A stretch of 64,000 nt of DNA, taken from contig CAVVYJ010000003.1 in NCBI GenBank assembly GCA_963752495.1, positions 297,226-361,225 of the forward strand, read 5' to 3'. The position numbers were made by a program, and so were the translations under genes. Below, one piece after another: positions 35,098-45,798 of this stretch. The DNA is from CAVVYJ01 sp963752495. Its GTDB lineage: Bacteria > Pseudomonadota > Gammaproteobacteria > Burkholderiales > Methylophilaceae. Numbering within the stretch: the stretch's first letter is position 1; each line of letters begins with the position of its first letter. Under the pieces are notes generated by a model. That model saw only the letters and a list, made by a program, of their open reading frames with translations, was not told the origin of the DNA and did not search any database.

Positions 35098-38000
35098 TTA
35101 TGCAACTTGCGGTACTTTTACCCTAAACCAAGCTGCATATAGCGCCGGCAAAAACAACACCGTTAACAACGTTGCTACCGCCAAACCGCCCATAATTGCC
35201 ACTGCCATTGGCCCAAAAAACACGCTGCGTGTTAGCGGCACCATTGCCAAAATCGCAGCGGCCGCTGTTAGTACAATCGGTCTAAAGCGGCGTATGGTAG
35301 ATTCTACAATCGCTTGCCAATCCGCTAAACCGCTTTCTTTATCTTGGTCTATTTGATCCACTAAAATTACAGAGTTACGCATAATCATGCCCGAAAGCGC
35401 GATCGTACCCAGCATAGCAACAAAACCAAATGGCTTGTCAAATAACAACAATGCTATTGTGACCCCAATTAAGCCTAAAGGTGCCGTAAGTAAAACCAAA
35501 AACACGCGCGAGAAGCTTTGAAGCTGTATGATCAATAACGTCAGCACAACAACCAAAAATAATGGGGCGCCTTTTGCTACCGAGGCACCGCCTTTGGCTG
35601 ACTCTTCCACCGCGCCCCCTGTTTCTAATGTTACGCCTAAGGGAAGATTATCTTTAATTTTGGTTAACTTTTCTTCTACTTGTGCTGATACAACAGGCGC
35701 TTGCATATTGCCTCGCAGATGTGCCCGCACGGTAATTGATGGCACACGATTGCGCCGCCAGATCACGCCTTCTTCAAACTCTGATGAAATAGTTGCAATT
35801 TGCGAAAGCGGCACGCCAGCGCCTGTGGGTGTAATAATCATTAAATTAGGCAGGCGTGAAAGCTTTTCACGTTCAATTACCGCGCCACGTACAACTAAAT
35901 CAATACGCTCATTGTCTTCTCTAAACTCGGTAATGTAGAGCTCACTCATTGCACCATTCAATATATTGGCAACATCCACTGAGCTGATACCAAGTAATCT
36001 CGCCTTGCTTTGATCTATCTCCACTTTAACTACTTTGCTTGGCTCTTCCCAGCCAAGCTGAACGTTAGCTAAGTTAGGATTGGCGCGCATAATATCCGCG
36101 ATTTGGTGCGAAATTTCACGAATTTTCGGAATATCCGCACCATCAACTCTAAACTGCACCGGAAATCCAACAGGCGGGCCATTTTCAAGACGCAATACCG
36201 AGGCTCTTAAATTTGGGAAATCATTTTCAAATAGCTTGAGCAAATCACTGCGCAGAACTTCTCGTTCATTCAGGTCTTTTGTCAAAATCACAAATTGTGC
36301 AAACCCGCGATGCGGTAATTGCACATCCAAAGGCAAGTAGTATCGCGGTGCGCCTGTGCCAATATAAGCCACAAAATTTTGAATACCCTGATGCTGCTTA
36401 TTCCAAGTTTGTAGCCACTTTTCTAACTTTTTGACCTCGTCATTAGTTGCGTGATAAGAAGCGCCTTCTGTCAATCGCAAATCTACCACAAGCTCTAGCC
36501 TTGTAGAATCCGGGAAAAACTGTTGCTGCACTTTACCAAAACCAATAATAGACAGCACAAACATTACAAGTGTTATTGCAATAACCGTTTTACGGTAGCG
36601 CACACAAGCGGTTACAAGCTTACGAAACATGTTGTAGAACTTCGTGTTGTAAATATCGTGATGATGGTTGGCGTCTTCTTTATCCCCAAGATTCAGCTTG
36701 GTTTTGAGCCATGTCATGAGTTTTGAAGGCTGCGGCGCATGCGCATAATCAGGTAGCAAGTGATAACCCAAATATGGCACAAATATGACTGCTGCAAACC
36801 ACGAAATGCTAAGTGCTATGGCAGAAACCTGAAAGATAGAGCGCGTGTATTCACCTGTGGACGATGTTGCAGTGGCGATTGGCAAAAATCCTGCCACAGT
36901 TACTAGCGTGCCCGTAAGCATGGGCATGGCGGTTGAATCATACGCAAACGAGGCAGCCTTTACGCGATCCCAGCCTTGCTCCATTTTAGATGACATCATT
37001 TCTACCGCAATAATCGCATCATCTACTAGCAAGCCCAAGCGCCAATATTAAGGCGCCTAGAGAGATTTTATGCAATCCAATATCATATATTTGCATCACT
37101 AAAAATGTGGCTGCTAGCACCACTGGAATAGAGATTGCGACAACAATGCCCGTGCGCAAACCAAGAGAGAGCAGGCTTACGCCGAGCACAATCACCAGCG
37201 CTTCTACTAAGGATTTTACAAAATCATTGACTGAATTTGCCACAATCTTGGGCTGAGAAGTCACTGTTTTAAAGCTTAAGCCCACAGGTAAACCTTGTTG
37301 AATTTTGGTTATTTTTTTATCCAGCGCATGGCCTAGTGCAATCACATCGCCGCCCTCTCGCATGCTTACACCAAGTAGTAACGATTCGGTACCATCAAAT
37401 CGCACGGTATCACGAGGCGGATCCTCGTAGCCACGATAAACACGCGCCACATCTCCTAGTTTAAATTCCTGACTATTTACCCGTAATTTTAGTTGGCGCA
37501 AGTCTTCCAGCGTTTTATATCTGCCTGAAACATCAATACGGATGCGCTCCTTAGGCGAATCATAAGTGCCTCCGCGCACCACGGCATTTTGCGCCTGCAA
37601 AATATTAACTAGTTCTGTAGTACTAACGCCAAGCGTTGCTAATTTGGCATTTGAAAGCTCGATATAAATACGTTGCTTTTGTTCGCCAAAAAAATCCACC
37701 TTGGCTACATCGGGTGTTTTAAGCAACTCTGCCCGAATGATTTCTGCCTGCTTTTTGAGCGCAAAATTGTCAAAACCGTCACCTGTCAGTGCGTACATAC
37801 TGCCGTAAACGTCACTAAATTCATCATTGAAAGTGAGACTTTCAATATTGTTAGGAAGCGTATGGCGAATATCGCCCACTTTTTTACGTACCTGATACCA
37901 AATTTGTGGAATTTCATCAGAAAATGTATCGTCTTTAATCACGATAAAAATCATTGACTCTCCAGGACGAGAATAGCTACTGGAGTAATCTATATTAGGA

Positions 38001-38248
38001 ACTTCTTGGATTTTTTTCTCGAGCTTGTCGGTAATTTGTTGCTCGACCTCAACAGCACTTGCACCTGGCCAAGTGGTATGTACAAGCATCACCTTAAATG
38101 TAAATGGCGGATCTTCCGATTGACCAAGTTTTGTGTAAGCAAGCAAGCCAGAAATGACTAGCATCAACATTAAATACAACACCAAAGTTTGATGTTTTAG
38201 CGCCCAATCAGAAAGATTAAAGCGCGATTTGTTTTGCGCTTCAGTCAC
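35098..38248 (-). CDS. RND multidrug efflux transporter permease (one frameshift)
   Basis: Starts at 38,248 (MTEAQNKSRFNLSDWALKHQTLVLYLMLMLVISG). The first frame stops after LILALGLASR at 37,019, while the other frame begins exactly there with GLLVDDAIIAVEMM and runs to 35,098. One extra base in the expected LGLLVDDAIIAVE, an invariant RND motif, explains the break. The joined protein of ~1,045 residues has the twelve-helix layout with two large periplasmic loops. The start overlaps the adaptor stop (ATGA). Substrate unknown. Confidence 0.93.
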
Positions 38249-39311
38249 ATTGTTCCCTCAATTTTAGGTTTAACTTTTTGGCCTTTAACCAATGTATGCA
38301 CGCCAGCTATCGCTATCATTTCATCGGGCTGCAGGCCTTTTATAATCGTCACGCCTTCTTCGGTATATTGTCCTGCCGTCACTTCTCGCGGGTTAGCGAT
38401 GCCATTTTTATCAATCACCCAAACACTATTTTTACCATTCACTTGTGTAAGGGCGCTTGTTGGAATCACCAGATCAGCACTTGCATCATCGGTAAAACGC
38501 ACGCCTGCCGTCATGCCGATTTTTACTGCCTCGTCAGCATCCACAACCGTTACACGCACATCAAAAGCACGGGTTGCGGAGCTTGCTGCGGGTGAGATTT
38601 CACGTATCTTACCCATGTATGTTTTTTCACGGTCTGCCCAGAGCTTTATAGCAACATTATCATTCACCTTAAGTTTGGCCATGCGCGATTCTGGCACTGC
38701 AACCAACACATCAATTTGCTTGGTATCAACGATTTGCGCAATGGCTTCACCCGCCTGCACCACTTGCCCGGGCTCAGCCTTTATTTGTGTCACCACACCT
38801 TCTCGGTCTGCCAATAAAGCCGTGTAGTGTGATTGGTTCCCCGATACAGCAGCTTGCGCCTTAACTTGCTGCAAACGCGCGGCAGAAGTTTTAAGTTCAG
38901 CCTCGCGTATATCTAATGCAGATTGTGAAATGAATTTTTTTTCTACCAACTTACGCTGCCGCTCAACTTCTGCTTTTGCAAGCTCGTAACTTGCTTCTGC
39001 CGAGCGCACATCAGCACTAGCCGCTTGCACACTTAGATTTGTATCTGTCGCATCCAGCCTAGCGAGTAGCTGACCTTTTTTTACCATGCTACCCACTTCA
39101 ACTTTACGCTCGATGATTTTGCCATCTATACGAAAACTTTGGTTGGATTCATAACGTGATTTCACCTCACCTACTAGCACCATCGCTTTGTTACTTCCAG
39201 TCTTTCCAACTATGCTTACCAAAGCTGGGCGTGGTGGAGGGGGGGTTCTGCTGGTTTTTCACATGCCTGTAAAAACAGTGTTGCCACAAGTACAATTTTT
39301 ATATTTTTCAT
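38245..39311 (-). CDS. RND efflux periplasmic adaptor lipoprotein (frameshift near N-terminus)
   Basis: The ATG at 39,311 opens a lipoprotein leader (MKNIKIVLVATLFLQAC). The frame then slips in a run of seven Cs (EPPPP...) near 39,240. The next frame ALVSIVGKTGSNKAMVLVGEV continues through the membrane-fusion-protein barrel-hairpin order (RIDGKIIERKVEVGSMVKKGQ, coiled coil to ~150, GVVTQIKAEPGQVVQAGE) to 38,245. It links the RND pump to TolC. The homopolymer slip is a typical base-call error. Confidence 0.9.
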
Positions 39312-39315
39312 TTTT

Positions 39316-39663
39316 TTATTCTTTCAACAAACCTTGCATCATGACCTTTTGCATCAGTTGCAAGCGAGTAGACACATCTCGCCAATTTACCCAAGTGTCC
39401 TGCGCCATAATAATTTCTAGCGAACACACACCGTGCATCGCTGCCCACACTGTTTGTGCAATTAATTCCGAGTCTGCTAGTTCTGGTTTAAACCTGCCTG
39501 CTAAAAAGACATCGTTTACGACTGTTTTAAGCAGAAAATATGCATCTTGTTCTGCATTATTTTGCTCTAGGCTAGAACTTTCTGGACTGCAAGGTGTACG
39601 AGGTGTCATAAACATCATGCGGTAATGATTCGGGTGGGTAAGCGCAAACTCTGAGGTGGCGGA
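39316..39663 (-). pseudogene. TetR/AcrR regulator, C-terminal fragment cut at a junction
   Basis: FALTHPNHYRMMFMTPR starts the WHG-type ligand domain of an AcrR-like repressor, and the frame runs to the end of the protein (LMQKVMMQGLLKE). The whole N-terminal helix-turn-helix is absent. Upstream of ~39,663 the sequence no longer matches. In the intact locus it would repress the adjacent adaptor-RND genes, 5 bases downstream. The truncation coincides with the change of DNA source. Confidence 0.8.
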
Positions 39664-39806
39664 GCCCAATGTTCACGTTCCCGCGCGGTGTCTAACGTCT
39701 TAGGGCATTGTTTTGTCTGGAGTCTGACATGAAAAATCCCCATCCTCAATGCCCGTGTCAAAGCCCACCTAAAAGTATCTGAAAACAACGACTTCGGATG
39801 TACCCT
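39640..39806. other. Junction between betaproteobacterial segment and defence-like segment
   Basis: The TetR frame ends abruptly at about 39,663, and the next ~140 bases (TTCACGTTCCCGCGCGG...GTCTGACATGAAAAATCCCC) match neither side's coding pattern. No transposase, tRNA 3' end or clear direct repeat marks the point. It is either a real recombination point or an assembly join. Confidence 0.7.
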
Positions 39807-40868
39807 TTACCAATACGAATGTTCAGTACGAAAGCCCCCGACGCAACAAATGAATGGGCTCTGATTATCATTGAAGGCCGCAAATAATGCACAGGGGGTA
39901 TGTAAAACTCTGGCGCAAAGTGGAGGAAACGGGTCTGTTGCAATTCTACATCCATTGTAAAGCCCGTGTGCTAAAACGAGCAGATCTCCAAAGTCATCAA
40001 AGTCTGAAAAATCTACACCTGTTGCTTCCATGCTTTCGTAAATCAGAAGGAAGTAATCGAACACTTCCTGGTTTATCAATTCAATACTGAACATATTCCA
40101 CAAAGGGTTTTCTCTGTCAATTAACATAGAATTGAAAACCTTGTGAACATTGTTATATTTTTCCAGATTGGCAGGTTTATTAATTACCCAATGCGCTTCT
40201 TCAAGAGTACTAATCGGAATGATGAATTTCCCCGCTGTGCCGCGTGTTCGAATGATCTCAAAGAATTTCCTTTGTGCGTTTTCTGATAATCTGTCGGGGA
40301 AATTGATATTGATTTCAGCCATAAAGCCGTCACTGGGTAATTGATTGACCAGCTCGATGAGGTTGTTAGTGTCGAGGACAATATCCTGGTCATTTTCTTT
40401 CAGAGTTGGCTGATCAGGATATTCCTCGGGCGGGGTTGCGCTCCACCAATCGACAATGGGATCTATCACATAGGTTGTCTTGATTCGATGAACCAAGTGC
40501 TTGTTATGACCCCAGTATTGTTCATCGTCTCCATAAGGAGCGACGAGATCGTCTGGCAAAGTCAGAGGTAAACCGATTATCTTCTTACGCAAATTGTCAG
40601 TATTGTCGTTCCCCACATGAATAAAATACTCCCCCGCTTCAATATGCCGTTTGCACACATCTGCCCAGCATTTCCGAAAGTCAGAAGGAGAAACATCGTG
40701 ATGCTTTACCAGTATGTGTAAAGCATGACACAGTTCAAACATGGGCAGTTGGTAAATAGGTTTAGCTTGATTATCAACTGCACGCTGAAAACTAGCATCT
40801 CTATCGTCGGAACTGCTGTCACAATATTCAAGGATTTCGCAATCAGTTAAGAATTGCATATGCGGCAA
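39807..40868 (-). CDS. PIN-domain protein
   Basis: A 353-residue protein. The C-terminal half is a PIN-like nuclease: first acidic site in DIVLDTNNLIELV (~residue 165), a second in PISTLEEAHWVI, and the late acidic cluster in DFDDFGDLLVLAHGL. The N-terminal ~150 residues are a separate helical domain. The tail past GCRIATD (ARVLHTPCALFAAF...) is atypical and may be out of frame. It is separated by no bases from the ATPase gene upstream (stop then ATG), so they are one operon. Likely a metal-dependent RNase or DNase; target unknown. Confidence 0.7.
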   Translation of the reverse strand: MPHMQFLTDCEILEYCDSSSDDRDASFQRAVDNQAKPIYQLPMFELCHALHILVKHHDVSPSDFRKCWADVCKRHIEAGEYFIHVGNDNTDNLRKKIIGLPLTLPDDLVAPYGDDEQYWGHNKHLVHRIKTTYVIDPIVDWWSATPPEEYPDQPTLKENDQDIVLDTNNLIELVNQLPSDGFMAEININFPDRLSENAQRKFFEIIRTRGTAGKFIIPISTLEEAHWVINKPANLEKYNNVHKVFNSMLIDRENPLWNMFSIELINQEVFDYFLLIYESMEATGVDFSDFDDFGDLLVLAHGLYNGCRIATDPFPPLCARVLHTPCALFAAFNDNQSPFICCVGGFRTEHSYW

Positions 40869-42287
40869 TTAGGCTGTCAAGTCGCTGATAGCAGGCGGAG
40901 GATTGAAAAAGACATCATCTTCCTCCTGTGGAGGTTTGACACCACCCTGGATGAACTCTTCCACAAACTCGCGGCTAATTGGCGCAGGGACATTCTCCTC
41001 AGCAGCCTTATGGAGCAATTTGTTGGCGTACCAGAGTGTGCCACGTGGATAAAATCTTGCTTCATTTATTGCAGGGGCAAGTGCATCATCATTGAAAGGA
41101 TAAAGTGAACCTTTTTTCGGGTCATCAGTGTTGACGCGGAAGAAATCCAAATAAGAGACCAACAGATGTTCAAGTTTGGCTTCGTCTGAAGCTCCAAGCT
41201 CCACCGAAACATTTTGAATGCGGTCAACGTCCAAAGGTGCCAGGTTGTCTAAGCCGACGCGGCGCCAGTTCGTGTCTACGTAGGTGTAAATTGAAGGGTG
41301 GATTGTGAGTACTGTAGTGATGTATTGAAATTTGACTGCTACAGAATCGCGTTCGTAAAAATATTGGCGTAGCCCATCGAGAAATTCATCGCGTTCGCGC
41401 CCATTTTGGGAGATGTAGATCTTTTCAAACTCATCCAATAGAATAATTAACCTTCTGTAGCCAGCTGCCAACATGACAGGGACAAGACCGTTGGTGAGCC
41501 ATTCCACGCCCTCTTTGCGCCACTTGTAGTCGTTCCCAGCTATTCCCTTCTTTACCCAATCCGCCCAGATCGCGGTGAGGCTGCAATCGCTCTCGAGGAA
41601 ATTCGCTAAAAAGAGATTTATGTCAGGTTGAATTTTTTCCAACTGAAGCTTTACCAAATCAACAAAACCAGAGAACGCAATGTCGTACTTTGCCAACAAA
41701 TTGGAAAACCCTTGTACATCCGATAAAGACTGGTTCAATTCTTCTACTTGCAAGTTGCCAAGTTCGGTCATTTGCTCTTCGGTCAGCAGATTGATAATGA
41801 TCGTGGCACGAAGTTGCTTGTCAATTTCTGCAAAGAGTTTTTGTTCGGACATGGTCTCGAAGACCAGGCGAGCAAACTCCCAAATGCGTTTTTGTTTTTT
41901 AGGCTCTGGCAAGATGTGGACACCAAGACAAAACAGATTTGGATCATCTGCATTGGTTTCCCACTCATGTTCCCATTCCTGCCCGTTGATCCGCTGCATG
42001 ATGCGGTGTAGAAAAGCTGACTTACCATTCCCGCGCCCGCCTGCCTGTGGATCAAGCCGGATAAATCCTAACTGGATTGGGCGATCGTTGTTATCAGGCT
42101 GAATGAACATTTTGAAGAACTGCCTCTCTTCATCCTTGCGAAATTCAGCGTCGTAGATTTCACCATTTCGTCTGGGATCGTTGATGTTTGGCGTGAATAA
42201 TGCCATTGACGGAAATGGATTTTCCCGTAAGCCATATAGTTCCTGATAGGCGTTCTTCTGCTCGACAGGTGGATTTGCGTTTTGCAA
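40869..42287 (-). CDS. P-loop ATPase of a defence-like operon
   Basis: A 472-residue protein opening YQELYGLRENPFPSMALFTP. Walker A is GGRGNGKSAFLHR (near 42,010-42,045) and Walker B is LIILLDEFEKIY (near 41,440), followed by a sensor-like region (ITTVLTIHPSIY) and RFYPRGTLWYANKLL. The layout is that of STAND/KAP-like or ExeA-like AAA ATPases seen with restriction or BREX-type systems. It starts 45 bases after the restriction-methylase gene and abuts the PIN gene. Inferred role: ATP-driven sensing or loading for the nuclease partners. Confidence 0.75.
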   Translation of the reverse strand: MQNANPPVEQKNAYQELYGLRENPFPSMALFTPNINDPRRNGEIYDAEFRKDEERQFFKMFIQPDNNDRPIQLGFIRLDPQAGGRGNGKSAFLHRIMQRINGQEWEHEWETNADDPNLFCLGVHILPEPKKQKRIWEFARLVFETMSEQKLFAEIDKQLRATIIINLLTEEQMTELGNLQVEELNQSLSDVQGFSNLLAKYDIAFSGFVDLVKLQLEKIQPDINLFLANFLESDCSLTAIWADWVKKGIAGNDYKWRKEGVEWLTNGLVPVMLAAGYRRLIILLDEFEKIYISQNGRERDEFLDGLRQYFYERDSVAVKFQYITTVLTIHPSIYTYVDTNWRRVGLDNLAPLDVDRIQNVSVELGASDEAKLEHLLVSYLDFFRVNTDDPKKGSLYPFNDDALAPAINEARFYPRGTLWYANKLLHKAAEENVPAPISREFVEEFIQGGVKPPQEEDDVFFNPPPAISDLTA

Positions 42288-42331
42288 ATTTCTCTGGCGT
42301 TCAAGTGGATTGAGGGCATGATGTAAACCTC

Positions 42332-43969
42332 CTATTTAGTTCGGGAACGCATGGAAATAACATAACGTGGACTACGATCGATTATGACAGGGCGGGCATT
42401 GCCAAGGCGGGCAAGATCTGAGTGGGATATATCCACTTCGAGAGCAAGTGAGTATGGAATTTGTTGACGGAGAGCAAGCAGAAATTGACTTTGAAGTGTT
42501 TGCTCGAAGATCTCGTGACTTATCCGCAGACGATAGCAGACCCAGTCGCGGACAGCCAGCAAGGAAACGTATTCTACGTTTGTCACTTTTTGCGCCTGAC
42601 GGTAGCCGTCATAAAGGGTGGACATAAATTGTTCGGCGAACCGCTTTCCGCTCGGGGTGAAGCGGTGGAAAGTCTGAGTTTCAGCATTCACCAAGCCAGG
42701 CACAGCGGTAAATTCATCGCCTTGCTCACGGAAAGCACCGACAGGAAACCAGATGTGTCCCTGAGTGCCAGGTAGGTCACACGCGGTGTGGGTCAGACCT
42801 GCCCAATCCATACGGTTTTGCCAGATATCCACATCGTTGGGTGAGATAATCTCGCCCAGCATGGCTTGGAAAAACACTTCGCCGATCAGAGTTTGTAAAC
42901 GGTTGACCTTTTCCGAGAGCGGAGCCTTCTCCCACCGAGCGGACAGACCATTGACAATGTTTTCGGCGTAATCATTGACGTGATCAATACCGCCAAAATT
43001 TATCACCTGTTTTTGCAGGGCTGCACTCCATTTTGACAAATCAGACTGCAATTGTTTCTTGAGTTCATCGAGCGACTCGGGCAGGTTCTCAAGGGCGGGC
43101 TTGGGAATGATGATAGCGCCCTGCAAATCAGGGCTGATTAGCCACATACGCTGCAGCAGCCTGCTGACCACTCGCTGATTGTAGCGATCGTTATCCACAC
43201 ACAGTTGACGGGCAAATTTACTAATGTTTTTTTCAGGATCCATTGACGCTAGATCTTTGCCGCGCTCAGTCAACGTCCATTTGGATTGCCCTGGCTCGAT
43301 CCATTTCAGGAACTCGAATTCCCGCCGAATGGTTTCAGCTTTGTCTGGACCGAGTTTGTCACGTTTTTTCTTGTCCTGGTCATCTCGGAAATCTACAAAA
43401 GCGCCAGACAGATCACGTGTGGTGAGCGGACCCTGCCAATTCAGCACAGACATGATCCTTGCCAGATTATTCGGGTCGCTTTCACGCGCAATGGATAGAG
43501 GCTTTTCAAAAGTGGCTGCGGGAGTTGTGGAAATGACCTCTTTAACTAGCTCAGGTCGTTCCTTACCTTCCACAATCACGATCTCTTCTTCCGTCAACCC
43601 ATACAGACGATACACTATCTGGTCGATCAAGTTATCCGTCCACTTGAGCGCGGACTTGATCGGACGCAGAACTTCCAGTGACTTTTCATACTCATCGCGG
43701 ACTTTTGCCATCAGGCGCGAGTTGTTGAGAGAGACTTTCACTTTACCCTTGTTCCTGAACAGGACGTCGTCCAGTTCGGCAAAGGTGAGTTCGGGTTCAT
43801 CTTTTTTGTAATCGCCAATATAATTGCGGACTTTGCTCCTGCCTGTCAACTCATCCACGCTGACCTTTAGCACACCTTCCAGCCAGCCAAGCAGACGTTT
43901 CATTTCGGCTTGTTTTTGTTTATTGAGTTCAATCATTTTTTGAGCAAGAAACACCAATGTGTCATGCAA
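42332..43969 (-). CDS. C-terminal part of type IIG enzyme joined to a winged-helix-like extension
   Basis: The first ~135 residues (MHDTLVFLAQKMIELNKQKQ...IDQIVYRLYGLTEEEIVIVEG) are the usual end of Eco57I-like restriction-methylases. Instead of stopping, the same frame runs on for ~400 residues. That extension has a winged-helix-like part (MSVLNWQGPLTTRDLSGAF...LEFLKWIEPGQSKWTLTERGKDLA) and a larger region ending ISHSDLARLGNARPVIIDRSPRYV. Upstream, in another frame, DENEFL continues directly into HDTLVFLAQ, so the piece belongs to the gene fragments at 43,983-48,177. The fusion is unusual for type IIG enzymes. Confidence 0.7.
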   Translation of the reverse strand: MHDTLVFLAQKMIELNKQKQAEMKRLLGWLEGVLKVSVDELTGRSKVRNYIGDYKKDEPELTFAELDDVLFRNKGKVKVSLNNSRLMAKVRDEYEKSLEVLRPIKSALKWTDNLIDQIVYRLYGLTEEEIVIVEGKERPELVKEVISTTPAATFEKPLSIARESDPNNLARIMSVLNWQGPLTTRDLSGAFVDFRDDQDKKKRDKLGPDKAETIRREFEFLKWIEPGQSKWTLTERGKDLASMDPEKNISKFARQLCVDNDRYNQRVVSRLLQRMWLISPDLQGAIIIPKPALENLPESLDELKKQLQSDLSKWSAALQKQVINFGGIDHVNDYAENIVNGLSARWEKAPLSEKVNRLQTLIGEVFFQAMLGEIISPNDVDIWQNRMDWAGLTHTACDLPGTQGHIWFPVGAFREQGDEFTAVPGLVNAETQTFHRFTPSGKRFAEQFMSTLYDGYRQAQKVTNVEYVSLLAVRDWVCYRLRISHEIFEQTLQSQFLLALRQQIPYSLALEVDISHSDLARLGNARPVIIDRSPRYVISMRSRTK

Positions 43970-43982
43970 AAATTCGTTTTCG

Positions 43983-44480
43983 TCATGCTTTGAAGCAAGC
44001 CAAGAATTCTATAAATGAAAGCAATTCCGTTCCATTGTTGTGCATTAACAATGATGTTACTTTCTCTTTGTTGCGATTATGCTGCTTCGCGTCACTAAAC
44101 CTTATTTTGCGAATGGGTAACACCCGCAAGTGGGCTGGTTTTACCTCATATTCATTGAACGCCCAATTGAAGTAAACATCGAGCAAGTGAGAATTCAAAA
44201 GAGCCAGTATGTATTTTAGATCGTAGGAACTATTATCTCTTAGAACTACATTCGATAAACGGTTTAGGTTGTAAAATTTCTCGTCATCATATGCAGTTAT
44301 TAGTTTAACTTCCATACCACGACGAGTCCTTTGTAGAAGCAATTTGGGTTCGGTAAAAATATATTCAGGAGGCAAAGCCCGCCCCTGGTCTCCAAAATTT
44401 GAAACTAGTTCTGGGTCATAGCATATCCATTCGCCGTTCCATTCAAAATCATATCTGGATATATCGCTTCCAGAAAGCAT
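43983..44480 (-). pseudogene. Type IIG restriction-methylase, target-recognition fragment
   Basis: 165 residues: MLSGSDISRYDFEWNGEWICYDPEL, FTEPKLLLQRTRRGMEV and YILALLNSHLLDVYFNW are the TaqI/Eco57I-type specificity region. It lies between the methylase core and the C-terminal end of the same protein. Frameshifts near 44,600-44,480 and 43,980 separate it from its neighbours; KLQGFSEQLKSICYVTVGIN in another frame bridges the first gap. Part of one broken gene. Confidence 0.75.
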
Positions 44481-44598
44481 CTTGTGATAACGATTATCTA
44501 CTTGATGGTCACTAGTCAGTTCATTCTTGATATAGCCGGTGTTAATGCCAACTGTGACATAGCAAATCGATTTTAATTGCTCTGAAAATCCTTGAAGT

Positions 44599-45798
44599 TT
44601 ATCTGTTATTACTGCCCTGTCTGAACTTTAAAGAGATTTGTATTGCCCTATCATCAGATTTACCAATTTTCTCTAAAGGAATAGTGTGCTGAGAAAAATG
44701 TAAGATTTCAGGCTGAATATCGGGTAATAAATGTTTGACAACCACAGAATTTGCCTGATTTGTGGGAGAAACAAACAAGAGAACAGACTGAACTGTAACT
44801 CCTTCAAATATGTGCAATCCTAAATAGTCAATCTCATATACTTTAGCCTTGTCCAATAAATATTCCCTGAAGGATTTGGCGTTTTTTGCAGATAAAAACG
44901 TATGAGGGGTAATGAAACCCAATCTTGCTTCTGGTGAAATTAATTTCGCCCCAAGTTCGGTAAAGTAAAAATAACTCTCGAAATCATACTGATGTGATTG
45001 ATAGTTTGACTGGAAAAATGATTTATCTTGCTCCGTTGGTATCATACGATATCCATATGGAGGATTTCCAATTACAGCATCAAAACCAGCATTTTCCTTC
45101 AGAACAATTTCCTGAGCACTGTTCTTGCTCGGACCAAAGAACACTTCTGGGAATTCCAATTCCCAATGAAAGAAGCGTTTTTCACGAGCTGCTTTCAGCG
45201 TAGTAACAGCTATTTTGGCGGCATCAGACTTGAGTGCCGTTTGAGCCGAGCGCGGGCTCTTTAGCCAAGCCATGTTGGCACCGTCCCGCAAAAAGAGCAG
45301 GGTGGGCTGGCTCTGCTTGGTATCGTCATTGCCAAACCAGCGGCTGGTGTATACATCCAGGATCAACTTGAACGGTGCTAGCTCATCCGCCGCTTTTTTG
45401 TATTCCTGTCGGCTCTGGCGCACCTGCTCGGCGGTTACGTCGCTCAACTCACCTACCTGGCGCATCAGGTCGGTTGCCAGCATCGCGCCTGTCCACATCG
45501 AACCGAACATATCAAACTGCATTCCGATGGATTGGACAGTTTTAGATCCTTTTTGTTTTCGGCAACCGCCTTGTGTTTGCGGGTGGTGGTGACCATTTCT
45601 ATCTCGGACGCGCACCGTCTCCACCTGTGCGCCAATGAGCGAATTGCCGCACTTCAGATGGTGGTCCAGGAACGAGAGCGGCGCGCCGAGCGTGAAACAA
45701 TCCAGCCACAGGCTCACCTTGGCCAGCTCCACCGCCATCGGGTTCAGGTCCACACCGTAGATGCAGCGCTTGAGCACATGCCGCTTCAGCAGGTTCAC
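44599..45798 (-). pseudogene. Type IIG restriction-methylase, catalytic methyltransferase core fragment
   Basis: A 399-residue open stretch with VLKRCIYGVDLNPMAVELAK and SLWLDCFTLGAPLSFLDHHL at its start, the adenine-methylase motif IV VIGNPPYGYR near 45,050-45,080, and RLGFITPHTFLSAKNAKSFR and GVTVQSVLLFV after it. This is the N6-adenine methyltransferase part of an Eco57I-like enzyme that both cuts and methylates. The N-terminal SAM motif lies in the fragment at 45.6-46.1 kb in another frame. The first part of the piece is GC-rich and the rest AT-richer. Confidence 0.85.

Noticed and set aside
39757..39960. Possible transposase remnant at the first junction
   Set aside because: A short frame (MKNPHPQCPCQSPPK) has a cysteine pair, but there are no terminal inverted repeats or catalytic motifs.
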